Shown here piece after piece: positions 35,954 through 47,600 of a stretch of DNA of 64,000 nt; position 1 is the stretch's first letter, and each line of letters begins with the position of its first letter. Below the pieces are notes generated by a model. It saw only the letters and a list, made by a program, of their open reading frames with translations, did no database searches and was not told where the DNA came from. This DNA comes from Simmondsia chinensis (Eukaryota; Streptophyta; Magnoliopsida; Caryophyllales; Simmondsiaceae). A program made the translations under genes and the position numbers. Location of the stretch: assembly GCA_018398585.1 (NCBI GenBank), contig JAGTTD010000019.1, forward strand, positions 1,835,702 to 1,899,701, written 5' to 3'.

Positions 35954-37352
35954 GAAGAGTGCTGGCCAGTTAAGTGCCATCACACGCAGAAATTGAAAGT
36001 GGCGGAGATAAGGATGTTAAGATGGATGTGTGGCCACACAAGAAAAGACAGGATCAGAAATGAGGTTATAAAAAGTAAGTTAGGCATTGCACCGATAGAG
36101 GATAAATTGAGGGAGCAACGTTTGACGTAGTTTGAGCATGTTAGGAGGAGACCCACTAATGCCCCTGTCAGAAGATACGAACAACTTCATATTGCAGATA
36201 GGAAAAGAGGGAGAGGACGGCCAAAGAATAGCTGGATAGAGACGATTCGACAGGATCTCGCCTATCTTAACCTAAACGAAGAGATAGCCTTAGATAGAGC
36301 CCAGTGGAGGATTAGTACTGGTGCACCCAATATGATGGTGTGGCAGAACCCATCTCTTGTGGAAAAAATGAGTGCCCGTTGCCTGGTGCAAAATCGCAGA
36401 TATTGGCGTTGTTGGGCCACTCAGTGTTCCAAATGGGGGTGGGTACAGAGGAAGAGGCCGGCCAAAGAAGAGTTGATTAAAATACTAACCGCTGTCCCGG
36501 AGAGGGATATGAACAACCTCATTTTATAACTGGGAAGAGAGGGAGAGGCCGGCCAAATACAAATACAAATATAAATAAGATTTAAATTACAAATAAAAAT
36601 AGAAATTAGTTAATGACCTTTTGGCGGGACCTTGCTGACCCCAACCCAAATAGAGAGATGGCCCTAGTTTAGAGCTCGGTGCAGGTTTAGGATAGGGTAA
36701 CGGATTTAGCGGCATAGGAGATATGCGCACCTGTATCTGCTTGTATGCCCGTGAATACGCACGATACGGGTTTAGTCGGTCAAACAATACCCCTTATCCT
36801 AAGGGGTATAGGGCCATAGGCTGCTGATACTCTCAGCACATTTTGCACTGTTCGTCCTTCTCTCTTCTCTCTCCTCTCTTTTCTCTTCGCTCCTTTCTCT
36901 TCTCGCTTCTCTCTCTCTCCCTCTATCCCTCTCTCCCTCTCGATTTCTCTCCCCCTTGCTCTTTACCTCTTCTCTCTATATACCTTCCGCTCTCTACTCC
37001 CCACATGATCTACTTCTTCATAGGTCTGCGTTGTGCAGCATGTAAAAGCTCCTTCCCTACATGCCTGTTTGCCTTTACCTTTTGCCCTTCACGCTTACAT
37101 ACATAGATGCCTGGATTGATTTCGATGCTTTACATGCTTTTTACATGCTCTACGTGCTCGTCTTACATGCCCTTCTTTCTTTCTCTCTTTCTTTCAGGCT
37201 CTTCATAAATTTCAAACTCCAAAGACCAGGTTGGGGGTAATCGGAAACAACATCTCGTCAGGGTCTCACTCTAACGAGGTAAGGCTGCGTGCATCTTACC
37301 CTCCCTAGACCCTGCGCAAGCGGGAGCCCCTATGGCACTAGGACTGTTATTG
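35954..37352 (+). mobile_element. 5'-truncated RTE-type LINE with 13-bp target duplication and internal duplication
   Basis: Duplications TACAATAGATAAA lie at 35941-35953 and 37353-37365. From 35954 the RT-ORF end is in frame (ECWPVKCHHTQKLKVAEIRM, RWMCGHTRKDRIRNEV) up to a TAG replacing the Trp of LRWFGHV (about 36128). KRGRGRPKNSWIETIRQDL and ALDRAQWRIS follow. 36497-36720 is a second, more decayed copy of this ORF end. A 3'UTR with a long CT-rich tract (36849-36990) follows, and then the shared tail (GGTTGGGGGTAATCGGAAAC ... GCACTAGGACTGTTATTG). Confidence 0.86.
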
Positions 37353-37365
37353 TACAATAGATAAA

Positions 37366-37905
37366 TTCTTATTTAAATATGGTAGTGGATAGGGGTGAGC
37401 GTATAAGTCATGGTGGTGTCAATGTGATATTAATATAGTCTTTACAAAAAGAAATTAGATAATTTATAAAAAAGATCTAATTTTATATATTTTTGTGATT
37501 AGTCAATAAATATTTGTTTTATCTTCTTATTTAAGGAATCCCCTTTTTTTGTCTTTTTTCCACGCTCATTTTTTTGTATTCCTTTTTTTTTGCTTTTATT
37601 TCCCGTTTCTGTACGAGTACACTTATGATCTGTTTATACGAGTTGCTTGCTTTGTATTATGACTTTTTCACTACTTATCAAAAAGAATTTCCTGTGCAAA
37701 TTGTAAAAAAGATATATAAAGATCTTTTCTATTCATCAAATACACACCTCACATTCAATTAGAACTTTTTTCCAACTATAAACTGTTAAAAAACTAAACC
37801 AAATACATCCTCAAAACCTGAATGGCTCTTTTTCAGAAAATGTACTTTCAGAGGGAAAAAAAACTTGAACAAACAAGTACTTCTACTATTTATATATATA
37901 TATTG
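37366..37905. other. Intergenic spacer
   Basis: AT-rich sequence with T-runs; no gene or clear element recognised. Confidence 0.3.
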
Positions 37906-37910
37906 ATGCA

Positions 37911-38340
37911 GCCGCCATCTTGAGATTAGCGGTTTAAAACTAACGGAAAGGAGACGCCATGGCGGGAGGTTCGGTTGGGTAGGATAAAAGGGTCAATGCT
38001 GCCTCGCGTCTTGGATTGGCGGATTGCTTGGCGGGATGCGAGATTGGCAGGTGAAGTTTGGTGGATTGGGGATGCGGCACTTAGAGTTTGTACGCATTAG
38101 ACATTAGGAGTTTGACTTAGAATAAGAATAGGATTAGCTTGTTATTTTCATATTTGAATTTATTTTTATGTTTATCTTTTAGTATTTATTTATCTCTTAG
38201 TATTTTTATTTATCTGTTAGAGTTTAATTCAGAGTCAATTAGCTCCTCTATAAATATAAGAGGAATTAGATTGTTTAGATTTATTTTATGAGTTCTCTAG
38301 TTTTTTCTATTCTTAATGGTGAGAATTTAAATTGAATTTT
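37911..38340 (+). mobile_element. LTR-like element
   Basis: TGATGCAGCCGCC opens the stretch. A TATA-like CTCTATAAATATAAGAGG lies at about 38250, and TTCTATTCTTAATGGTGAG marks the end region. A related stretch in inverse orientation is at 39150-39491. No internal domain lies between them, so they are separate LTR or TRIM-like remnants. Confidence 0.45.
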
Positions 38341-38408
38341 ATATTTTTATTTTTACTTTTATTAATAAAATTAAAGAGAAAACTGTTGAATCTTTCCCAA
38401 ATATCAAT

Positions 38409-38652
38409 AAAAAAAAGAAACATGCTCAATACCTCAAGGGCTCCCGCGTACGTAGGGTCTGGGGGGCGGATGTACGCAGTCTTCCCCCTTCAGGGTGTTA
38501 ACCTGAAGAGAGGCTGTTTCCCAGTGCCCCCAACCTGAGGGTGAGGACTTTCCAGGAGGTCACCCATCCTGGTACTGCACTCGCCAAAGCACACTTAACT
38601 TCGGAGTTCTAATAATGAAAAACGGTGCCGGTATGTTGGTGTCCTCTTTGGT
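38409..38652 (-). mobile_element. Near full-length 5S rRNA-derived SINE, ATGTTC-tail subfamily, 18-bp target duplication
   Basis: Perfect duplications TCTTTCCCAAATATCAAT lie at 38391-38408 and 38653-38670. On the minus strand it begins exactly ACCAAAGAGGACACCAACAT, continues into 5S sequence (AGAACTCCGAAGTTAAGTG, GATGGGTGACCTCCTGGAAA), then CTCAGGTTGGGGGCACTGGG, the hairpin CTTCAGGTTAACACCCTGAAG, and ends GAGCATGTTTC plus a T-run. It is 244 bp and defines both ends of the family. Confidence 0.94.
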
Positions 38653-39149
38653 TCTTTCCCAAATATCAATCATATATATATATATATATATATATTTTAG
38701 TGGTTGAAATGATGACAGTAGTGGGTGAATGGTGGGGGGGCCATTTTGGCACATAAATGAAACATAAGATAATAAAGACACCCAAAAAAAAAAAAAAAAA
38801 AAAAAAAGAAAGAGAGGAGAAGAATTGAAAATTTTGACAGAAAAAGTAAAATCCAAAAACTCATCAAACTTCTGTCTTTTTCACTCTCTCTCCTCTCGAC
38901 CTTTCCCTTTCTTCTCTTTTCTTTTTTATTTTTATTCTTTTAGTAATGTTATTCTTATAAAAAAAAAAAAATGTTAGTGTCAGACTGAATTTATGAAAAT
39001 CGATGGTTATTATTCACTATAAGTCACGTTGTTGTTGGAATTCTAATTGATGCACCGCGTAAGTGAAAAATTGGGGGGAGCGGGAAGGAGCTGGTAGCCT
39101 TCCTTTTAATTTTATTAATCACTAATAAAAGAAAAGAGAAAAAAAAAAC

Positions 39150-39491
39150 GCTCAATTGTCATAGCTCGAGAAAGAGGCTCAAAATAGAAAGTAAAATCTA
39201 AAATTAGAATGATTAAACAACCTAGGTTCCTCTTGATTTTACGGAGGAGTTGTTTAATTTTAAATAAAGGAATAAAAGATAATTAAAATATTAAGAGATA
39301 ATTAAAAGGCCTAAAGATAAACATAAACAATAAAGATTTAAATATGAAAATATAAAACTAATACTAACTAAACTCTGTTTCCTAATCAACTCTAACTTCT
39401 ACAGCGTACAATTTCCATGTTGCGTACTCGATCCCGCCAACCTCGTACCCGTCAAATAACTGGCCAAGTCTACTTACGGGTTGCATCACTG
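39150..39491 (-). mobile_element. LTR-like element, inverse relative of 37911-38340
   Basis: On the minus strand TGATGCAACCCGTAAGTAG, GGCGGGATCGAGTACGC, ATTTTCATATTTAAATC and GTAAAATCAAGAGGAACC follow the same order as the 37911 copy. It is diverged and its boundaries are approximate. Confidence 0.4.
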
Positions 39492-39541
39492 ATATTTTTT
39501 GCTCTAACAATAACAATAACATACTCCTTTTTTTCCTTTTA

Positions 39542-39955
39542 GGCTCCGTTTGTTCAAGGAGAAACTTATATTTTAGGAATCGTTTTTCTCGTTTTCCATT
39601 GTTTGGCCAGTGTTCTTTGACGGAAAAGATTTTCTGAGGGAAAAGATTTTTCTCTCTGAGGGCGTGGAAAATGACTTTTTTTTTAAATGGGAGAAATTAT
39701 CATTCCAAAGCATTGAAGTATTTGTCGGTTTGAATTTGGATTAAATCGAGTTTATGTTGTCTTTAAAAAGGTATACGACGATTGGCAAAAAATATTTTTT
39801 TGAAATAACCAAAAGGCCATCATAATGTGGAAACATGTTTTCTATTTAAGCAAACGGTGAAAAATATAAAGTGGAATTTGATTTTCCTTGAAAAATCTTC
39901 TCCAAAGGAAAGTGTTTTCCGGGGAGAAAAAGATTCCCTTCTACCAAATGGAGCC
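39542..39955. mobile_element. Tourist-like (PIF/Harbinger-type) MITE
   Basis: The terminal inverted repeats GGCTCCGTTTGTTC and ACCAAATGGAGCC are each flanked by the trinucleotide TTA (39539-39541 and 39956-39958), which fits PIF/Harbinger target duplication. The 414-bp interior is non-coding, with inverted TTTTCC/GGAAAA blocks. Confidence 0.6.
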
Positions 39956-41062
39956 TTAATGAAGGGGTCGGACCAACTTATATTCACTTCATATTAAAAA
40001 ATTATAAGGCTTTGTTTGGTTCAAATCGTAGCGAACCATTTTCCCTACGATAAGTTCTTCCACTCTAAATATTTTCAATCAAAAATTTTTATTCCTAAAT
40101 ATTTTCTAAATATTTTCAATCAAAAATTTTTATTCATAAAAATAGTTCGTTTTTCATGATAAAGAACACATTTTTATTTTATAAGCAGGGTTGAATTGAG
40201 ATTCAAAACGTGAAATCGCAGTGAAAAACGCTTTCCCCTCTAAAAAGGAGCGTGTTATTTGAGAGGAAGTTAATTTCTTCCGACAGAGGAAAATTTTTAT
40301 AATATAAGATATAATGCTGTAAACTTATGCAAAAAGAGTATAAATATAAGAGAGGAAAAAATTTTCATCAACCGATTGGAAAACTAAAAGAAAAAAGGAG
40401 TAACTGAAATGGGCTATTTGGGACCAACTATATGGGTTTAGCAGATGGGCCACCATATCCGGCCCATTTCCAGCCTAGTGAGTTTTCTTTGCCCTTTGGG
40501 CCTTTCATCTTTTATCTTCCTTCTCCGTTACCATTATATTTGACAATTAGAAAATGACGCTCACTATCTGTACAAGGTGGATCGTAATGATGGTTAATAA
40601 TTGTATAACTAATACGATTCAAAACAAAGAGGTCTAAAAGGGAACATAAATATGATCCAAGATTCAAATCAGACCCGTCCTATTTTTTGAAATAATCCAA
40701 ATTAAAATTTATTTTATCATAAAATTTAAATAATATGCTAATTATAGCTATTTTATTTTATAATTTTAGTCATAACTTTCAAAGTTGAATAAATATATTA
40801 TTAAAATTACTTAGTAGGTCAACCTGAAATCAGAGTTGACCTAAGGAACTCAAATCGAGGTTAACCTGATCTAAGGTTGACCCGACTTGATGTCAAACCA
40901 ACCTCAGATTGACATGAATTGAGGTCGACCTAAACCCGACGATGACCCGACCCAAGTCTGACTCGGCTCAATTCTAATCCAACCTTAGATAGACCCGATG
41001 GGACATTAATCTGACCTGACCCGACCCGTCGGCCCGGCATGGATGCCAAAAAAGACAATTTT

Positions 41063-41082
41063 GGGGGGGGGGGGGGGGGGGG
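41063..41082. repeat. Poly-G tract, 20 nt
   Basis: An uninterrupted run of 20 G at the edge of a GACCCGACC-type repeat. Confidence 0.95.
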
Positions 41083-41618
41083 TGTGCTTCTAGAAATGCG
41101 TGGCGATGAAGTCAGCACGTCAGCAAATAGGGGGGGATTGCTTCTTTAGTTTTCTAGTCTACCGTTGACTCCCCCGTCAACGCCACTCCCCTTCCGTGAA
41201 GTCTTCCCCCACTTTCTAGAATTAATTAATATATGTTTTTTTTTTAACGTACGTCCAAAGCGTATATAATAATACCCATTAAATACTTATAATTTATTTT
41301 CTTTTGTCATAATAATAAAGAATATAATTGTATTTTTATAAAATATATACAATACTTTCCAATTAAAATACAAAATATTAACTACAGAATACAATATTTC
41401 ATAAAAGTGAATTAGTTTATCAATAAAAATAAATAAGAAATATATATTTAATAGGTCTTGGACACATATTAGACAAATTCTATATATAATATATGATCTT
41501 ATAAGTTTTAAGAATAATAATATTATATTTTATAAATTGATAAGTTATAAAATATGTATGGTAAAAAATATTAAGAAAAAATGATATATCATAGGAAATT
41601 TCTGATATATATATACTG

Positions 41619-41766
41619 TGGACCAACCTCTCAGGTTAGGGGTCCTCGGAAACAGCCTCTCTTCAAGGTAGCCCCCTGAAAGGGGAAGGCTGCGTATATC
41701 TATCCCCCAGACCCTACTTTTACAGGAGCCCTTTCCAGACACTGGGTTTGTTGTTGTTGTTGTTGT
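41619..41766 (+). mobile_element. LINE tail only, 5'-truncated
   Basis: CTCTCAGGTTAGGGGTCCTC, CTTCAAGGTAGCCCCCTGAA, GGCTGCGTATATC and CACTGGGTTTGTTGTTGTTG match the 3' 125 bp of the LINE at 21718-22861 (GGTCCTCGG version). There is no 5S head, so it is more likely a truncated LINE than a SINE. Confidence 0.8.
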
Positions 41767-42016
41767 ACTAACTTAGGTGGCATTTATTTGAAAAATAATA
41801 TAAGAGTAAGCAGTAGTTTATATAATGAAGACCACAATGGTACAATGGGATCAATTCACAGTCGCTTTATAGTTAATACGACGCTCACCTCTATAGTGTA
41901 CTCTAGAATGGTGAATTGAAATACACCTTAAATATTGTTTGGTTAAGATAACAGTAACATGTTGACTTTTGGTTTCTTTGTTAAGGATATTTTCTTCTTC
42001 TATACATATTAATAAG

Positions 42017-42240
42017 AACAGCAACAACAGACCCAGTGTCTTAAGGGCTCCCGCATAAGTGGAGTCTGAGAGGGGAGGATGTTCGCAGCCTTACCCCTTC
42101 AGGATGTAACCCTGCGAAGAGACTGTTTCCGAAGACCCCCAACCTTATAGGGTTGGCAACACAAGGACTTCCCAGGAGGTCACCCATCCTGGTACTACTA
42201 TTGTCCAAGCATGCTTAACTTCGGAGTTCTAATGGGATCT
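42017..42240 (-). mobile_element. 5S rRNA-derived SINE, (TTG)n-tail subfamily
   Basis: On the minus strand it begins AGATCCCATTAGAACTCCGA and contains GTTAAGCATGCTTGGACAAT, GATGGGTGACCTCCTGGGAA and CCTTGTGTTGCC. It then enters CCCTATAAGGTTGGGGGTC and the tail, ending ACACTGGGTCTGTTGTTGC. The 5' about 30 nt of the head are missing. The flanks ATACATATTA / ATACAATATTA may be a decayed duplication. Confidence 0.86.
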
Positions 42241-42554
42241 GTTTCCTGATACAATATTATAGTTTTTTTATACTTTCAAAAGTATATATTGTCGGTCTAT
42301 ATTACTTTTACCTTTGCTTTAAGGTAAGAAAAAACTGTCAAATTCTAGTCCCTTTGCCTGATTTCAACAACTTATAATTCTTAATTTATATATTTAATAT
42401 ACAAGTTGAATGATTTTAAAATTATAAAATTAATAATTTAATATTTTTCAAGTTGAATTATACTAGGGCCTCATTTGGTTAACACATGAACTGAATTCCT
42501 GCAGAAAGTTGTATTTCCTGAGAATTTAATTCCTTTGTCAACTTTTCAGAAAGT

Positions 42555-43345
42555 AGGTATTGAGTACTCCACATGTGAGTTTATATAAGGTTCTCACATC
42601 GAAGTTGTGAAAGTGAAGAGATCTATAAGTGTAGTGGGTTAGTACTCTACCTATTACCAATTGGTTCTAGGATAGAACCCTGCTTAGGTTTATATATCGA
42701 TCTCATGTGTACCAACTCCGTGGGTTAGGTCTAAAGACTCGATGAAATTTAACATGGTATTAGAGCGGATGGATGATCTTTTACTTTTATTTGTCAACAC
42801 CTTGTCCTCGGAAAGAGGGGTACATTTCTGTTTGGAGTTCCAAAAGTCTCTCCAGTATGTTGGATCTAGTCGGATTGGAGAAGGCGAGGAATGCGTTTGA
42901 AATAGACTCACATGTGATGGAGAGTATTGAGGACTCTATATGTGAGTCTATATATTAGAACCCTACATTAAAGTTGTAAGAGCAAATATATCAATTTATA
43001 AGTGTAGTGAATTATTCTACAGAATGCCAATTGGTTTACGATGGAACCCTACTCGCGCTTATGGCTACATTTGGTTGTAGCTGTTAGCTGATATGTGATG
43101 CGTTTGATAAATTAAGATAAAAAAGAAGGGCAAAATGATAAATAGAATTTGATTACATACCTTTTGAAAAGCTAAATGCTATAAAACATGCTAACAATAA
43201 TTTTTTTTTCAAACAACACTACTAGCTGTTTGATCAGTCAAAACGCCAAATGTTATGGAAAGTTGTTTGCCAAACATAGCCTATATGTAAATCTCATATA
43301 TATGCAAACTCTATGGATTAGGTCTAAAAGGTCCAGGAAAATTTA
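42555..43345 (+). repeat. Two copies of a dispersed LTR-like repeat
   Basis: Copies at about 42555-42770 and 42895-43345 share TATAAGTGTAGTGxxTTA, CCAATTGGTT and TAGGTCTAAA blocks. The first is followed by TGGTATTAGAGC, resembling a tRNA-Met primer-binding site. The family also occurs inverted at 15955-16240. This may be a collapsed LTR pair or two remnants. Confidence 0.4.
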
Positions 43346-43380
43346 ATAAAATAAGACTTAAAAAATACAAATATTTTTGG

Positions 43381-44556
43381 GCAAAATATAGTGAGATCCC
43401 ATGAATTTTGCAATTAATCATAACACACCCCTTGCACTTTTAATTTAAAAAAATAGCCACATGAACTTTGTAAATTAACACAACACACCTCCTGCACTTT
43501 AAATTTCATAAAATAGCCCCCCTAAACTTTGTTGTTAGTCACAACTCACCTCCCGAACTTTGGTACTAAATATAACACACCACTTAGACATTTATAAATT
43601 TCAAAATAAAAAGTGTGAAATTAAAATTTTGAATAAATTATGAAAGATATTTTTTTTTGAAAAATATACAAAAATTTGCAATTTAAAACAAATTATGAAA
43701 TTTTTTTTGAAAAAATATAATAATATTTTTAAATTTTAATAAGAATTATAATAATAAATTTAAAATAAAAAAATCTATAAAATTAAAAATAAGGAATTTT
43801 GTAGTTTTATATAAAATACTGGAATTTATATTTTTGGAAGAATTGTATCAAATTAAAGATAAGAGATTTTTTAATTTTATGCAAATAATAGTAAATTATG
43901 TTTTTAAATGAAAGGTATGAGGTTTATATTTCTAGATAAAAGATAAGATAGTTTTTGATGTTTATAAAAAAAAAATTATTATAATTAATATAGTAAATAG
44001 AAGATACTAAAATATTTTTTTAAATTTCTAAAAAAAATACTATAAGAGAAAATATAATATTTTTTAAAAAAATAAATTTCAAAATCTGATTAAAATTTTA
44101 AACTAAAAAAATATATAAAATTTTAAATTTTAAAATTAAATACTAAAAAAAAAATTTTTAAAAATATTAAAAAAAAGATTTTAAATTATTACTATATTTT
44201 TTTACACTTTTTTCACAAAAATTATCTTTCATAATTTATTCAAAATTTTTAATTTCATACTTTTTTATTTTAAAATTTATAAATGTCTAAATAGTACGTT
44301 ATGTTTATTAACAAAGTTCGGGGGTGAGTTGTGACTAATAGCAAAGTTCAGAGGGCTATTTTATAAAATTGAAAGTACAGGGGATGTATTATGTTAATTT
44401 GTAAAGTTTAGGGAGCTATTTTTTGAAATTGAAAGTAAATGGGGCATGTTGTGTTTAATTATAAAGTTTAGGAGGCTATTTTTTAAAATTAAAAGTGTAA
44501 AGAGTATGTTATAATTAATTATAAAATTTAAAGAATCTTACTATATTTTGTCCGAT
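43381..44556. mobile_element. About 1.2-kb foldback element with about 300-bp inverted repeats made of subrepeats
   Basis: The outer ends are CAAAATATAGTGAGATCCC and TAAAGAATCTTACTATATTTTG (inverse). Each arm has three to four units of about 55 bp built on the words AACTTTGT...CACAACxCACC and CACTTT...AAAATAGCC. The arms end inside at TAATTTATTCAAAATTTT. The middle is AT-rich without an ORF. The flanks ATATTTTT on both sides could be an 8-9 bp duplication, which would suggest a Mutator-like MITE. Confidence 0.6.
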
Positions 44557-44650
44557 ATTTTTTTTGGTCAAACAAAATTAGAAATATAAACCATTATATA
44601 TAATGAATTTCCCAAAGAAAATGTGATACGGCAATCTAATCCATACAAAA

Positions 44651-47600
44651 ATGGCAACGTTACTTATAAATAACCCATTCATAGACCTCCATCGTCATCA
44701 AATCAATCCTCATATAAAATCCAACCCCATCAAAAATCTCTCCATCCCGGTAACCGCTCTGCTCTCAACCCATCCCTCTCTCTCTCTCCTCTGCAAATCT
44801 TCATCTTCAACCTCGAAGCTCTCAACAATGGCGATCGGTGACGACTCTACCGATTTCAAGCTCGTCGGCTTTTCCAAGTTCGTCCGTTCTAACCCTAAAT
44901 CTGACAAATTCAAGGTCATCCGTTTCCACCACGTTGAATTCTGGTGCGGCGATGCCACCAACGTCAGCCGCCGCTTCTCTTGGGGCCTCGGCATGCCGAT
45001 CGTTGCAAAGTCCGACCTTTCCACCGGAAATCTCGTTCATGCTTCTTATCTTCTTCGCTCTGGTAATTATACGAATCATATTAATCTAATACAAATCATC
45101 CAAAACAATCAAATCAACTAATTCAAAAATAGTAGTATATTGGTATAAACTTAATAAAATTCATACAAGATTATAGGATTTATAAATATAAGTATAAGAT
45201 ACAGGAAGGTAGGGAAAGACAGAGATGAGAATAGAATTAGGAGAGGAGTATAGTTATAAGAAAGAACTTCACCTATTGATTAATATCTAAATTATCCTTA
45301 TTTAATCACTATATTTTTGGACTGTATCAGGTAACCTTTGTTTCCTCTTCTCCGCTCCTTATTCTCCTTCGATTGCTTCTATCTCCGGCGTAACTGCCGC
45401 TGACGCCGCCGCTAGCGCCGCTGTGCCGACGTTCTCCGCCACGGCCTTGAACTCGTTTGCCTCATTGCATGGTCTCGGTGTGCGCGCGATCGCGATTGAA
45501 GTCGACGACGCGGAGGTCGCGTACTCCACCAGCGTTGCGAACGGTGCGCGGCCATCGGCTTCGCCGGTTGTGCTTGGAAAGGATCAGGCGGTGCTTGCTG
45601 AAGTCGAGCTGTATGGTGATGTTGTGCTTCGTTACATCAGCTACAGAAACCCTAACCCTAATTCGGCTTCCCCGGATGAATGGTTCTTGCCTGGATTTGC
45701 TCCGATGGAAGGCGAATCATCGTTTCCGGAGCTTGATTTCGGTATCCGGCGGCTTGATCACGCGGTGGGGAACGTGCATGAGCTAGGGCCGGCAGTGGAC
45801 TATGTGAAGGGGTTCACCGGATTCCATGAATTCGCTGAGTTCACTGCGGATGACGTAGGGACATCGGAAAGCGGGCTGAACTCGGTGGTGCTAGCCAACA
45901 ATGCTGAGATGGTGCTGCTCCCGATGAACGAGCCGGTGTATGGGACGAAGAGGAAGAGCCAAATTCAGACGTATTTGGAGCACAATGAGGGGGCAGGGGT
46001 TCAGCATTTGGCGTTGATGTCGGAGGATATATTCAGGACTTTGAGGGAGATGAGGAAGAGAAGTGGGGTTGGTGGGTTCGAGTTTATGCCATCGCCGCCG
46101 CCAACATATTATCAGAATTTGAAGAACAGGGCTGGGGATGTGTTGAGTGATGAACAGATTAAAGAGTGTGAGGAGTTAGGGATTTTGGTGGATAAGGATG
46201 ATCAAGGTACCCTCCTCCAGATTTTCACGAAACCCATTGGGGACCGGTATGTTGCTGCAGTTCTTGTTAATTGATGTTATCATGCTCTATCTCCATTTAC
46301 GTTCTTCCTAGCATGGTTCGTCAAGACTAGAAGGAATAGAAGCAATTGCTTGGGATTCCAATTTCTTAAGAGTTCCTTTTAAAAATTAGTTATATTATCA
46401 ATTTATTTTTACCACATTAATATTTATAACTGGGGAATCATGACTTATATATTGCACATTATAAATGCTATGTGCATATATAACATAAAAAAAAAACACA
46501 TACACACACATTAGCCGGTTATCATAATATGATATGCATTATTTTAAATGTGTTTAAGGTGGCTTTGATACCTTGGTTACTACAAAAGGGGTACATGAAT
46601 CACACTTGTTTTGGGTCCTAAAATGTAGGGACCAAGGCCGGTCCCTGGTGAAAATCTGACCCAAGCCTGATTTTGAAAAAGAAGGATTATTTTATAAAAG
46701 TTCAATCCGAGTCCTCTACAATTGGATGGAGTGGATACCTGACCTAATCTAACATCCAAACTCATGTCAATTGAGTCATGACTCTAATTGATTATAGCAA
46801 TAGTCGATGCTAAGAGGGAGAGGGAGAGAATGAGAGAGAGGGAAGTGTTGAGGAAGGAATAAGAAAGCTTGTTGCTCTTGTGCTGCTGAAATGCTAGCTT
46901 AATGATACATAAATACATGACATCTGTGTGCGTGTATGTGGCTCGGGTTTGGGTTAGGTGTAGGGCTGGATTCATTCCATCCAAATGTAACTTGACCCGT
47001 ATCACGATTAGATACATCAATCCAAAACCATTTAAAATTATGTAATTATGGAATTGGATTAGTGCATTGAATTGGTTGTTAATCACAATGTTAGCGTGGT
47101 TCATGAGTTATGGTTGTCAAGCCTGACATGACGGTATGACTCGAACATAGTGCAAATTACTTAGGGAAACTCTTAACATGACACAACCTGACTTGAACCC
47201 CTAAAGATTAACCATATTTATTTGTTTCTTATATGTATTCTGAGTTTCCAACTCTTACTAGTTGAAGATGTAGAAAATAGAAACTGCTTCTCCCTAGGGA
47301 GATTGTCATGTGTTCTCTGTTGCTGGAATCATTAGGGCTTGTTTAGGAAATAGTGAAATTCAATGCTTTAGTTCAAGTTTGCAGATGACTTTCAGGATGC
47401 TACTATAATTGTTAAACGATGAACTGTAGTAGATAAACTTCTATATATACTCTTGGAATTTGTCTCTTGTGTGGATGGTCCTTCTCCATCCATCCCATAC
47501 TCTGCTCGTATGAATGAGTAAAAGAAACAAACTTTGAGGCTCTGGTTGCTGTTCATTGATGTACTTTTTACTTCAAAATGTACTCTTGTTTGATCTATGA

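Larger units (their letters stand above)
38671..41618. other. Intergenic spacer with MITE, LTR remnant, poly-G tract
   Basis: No gene is supported. Besides the elements listed separately, 40800-41030 is a GACCCGACC/GGTTGACC-type low-complexity repeat ending at the poly-G tract. Confidence 0.35.

Noticed and set aside
36843..37106. Ser/Leu/Pro-rich 87-codon ORF
   Set aside because: It is translation of the CT-rich tract in a LINE 3'UTR.
35954..37352. Active LINE
   Set aside because: It is 5'-truncated, with an in-frame TAG at about 36128 and internal duplication. The other two LINE copies also lack most of the reverse transcriptase and all of the endonuclease.
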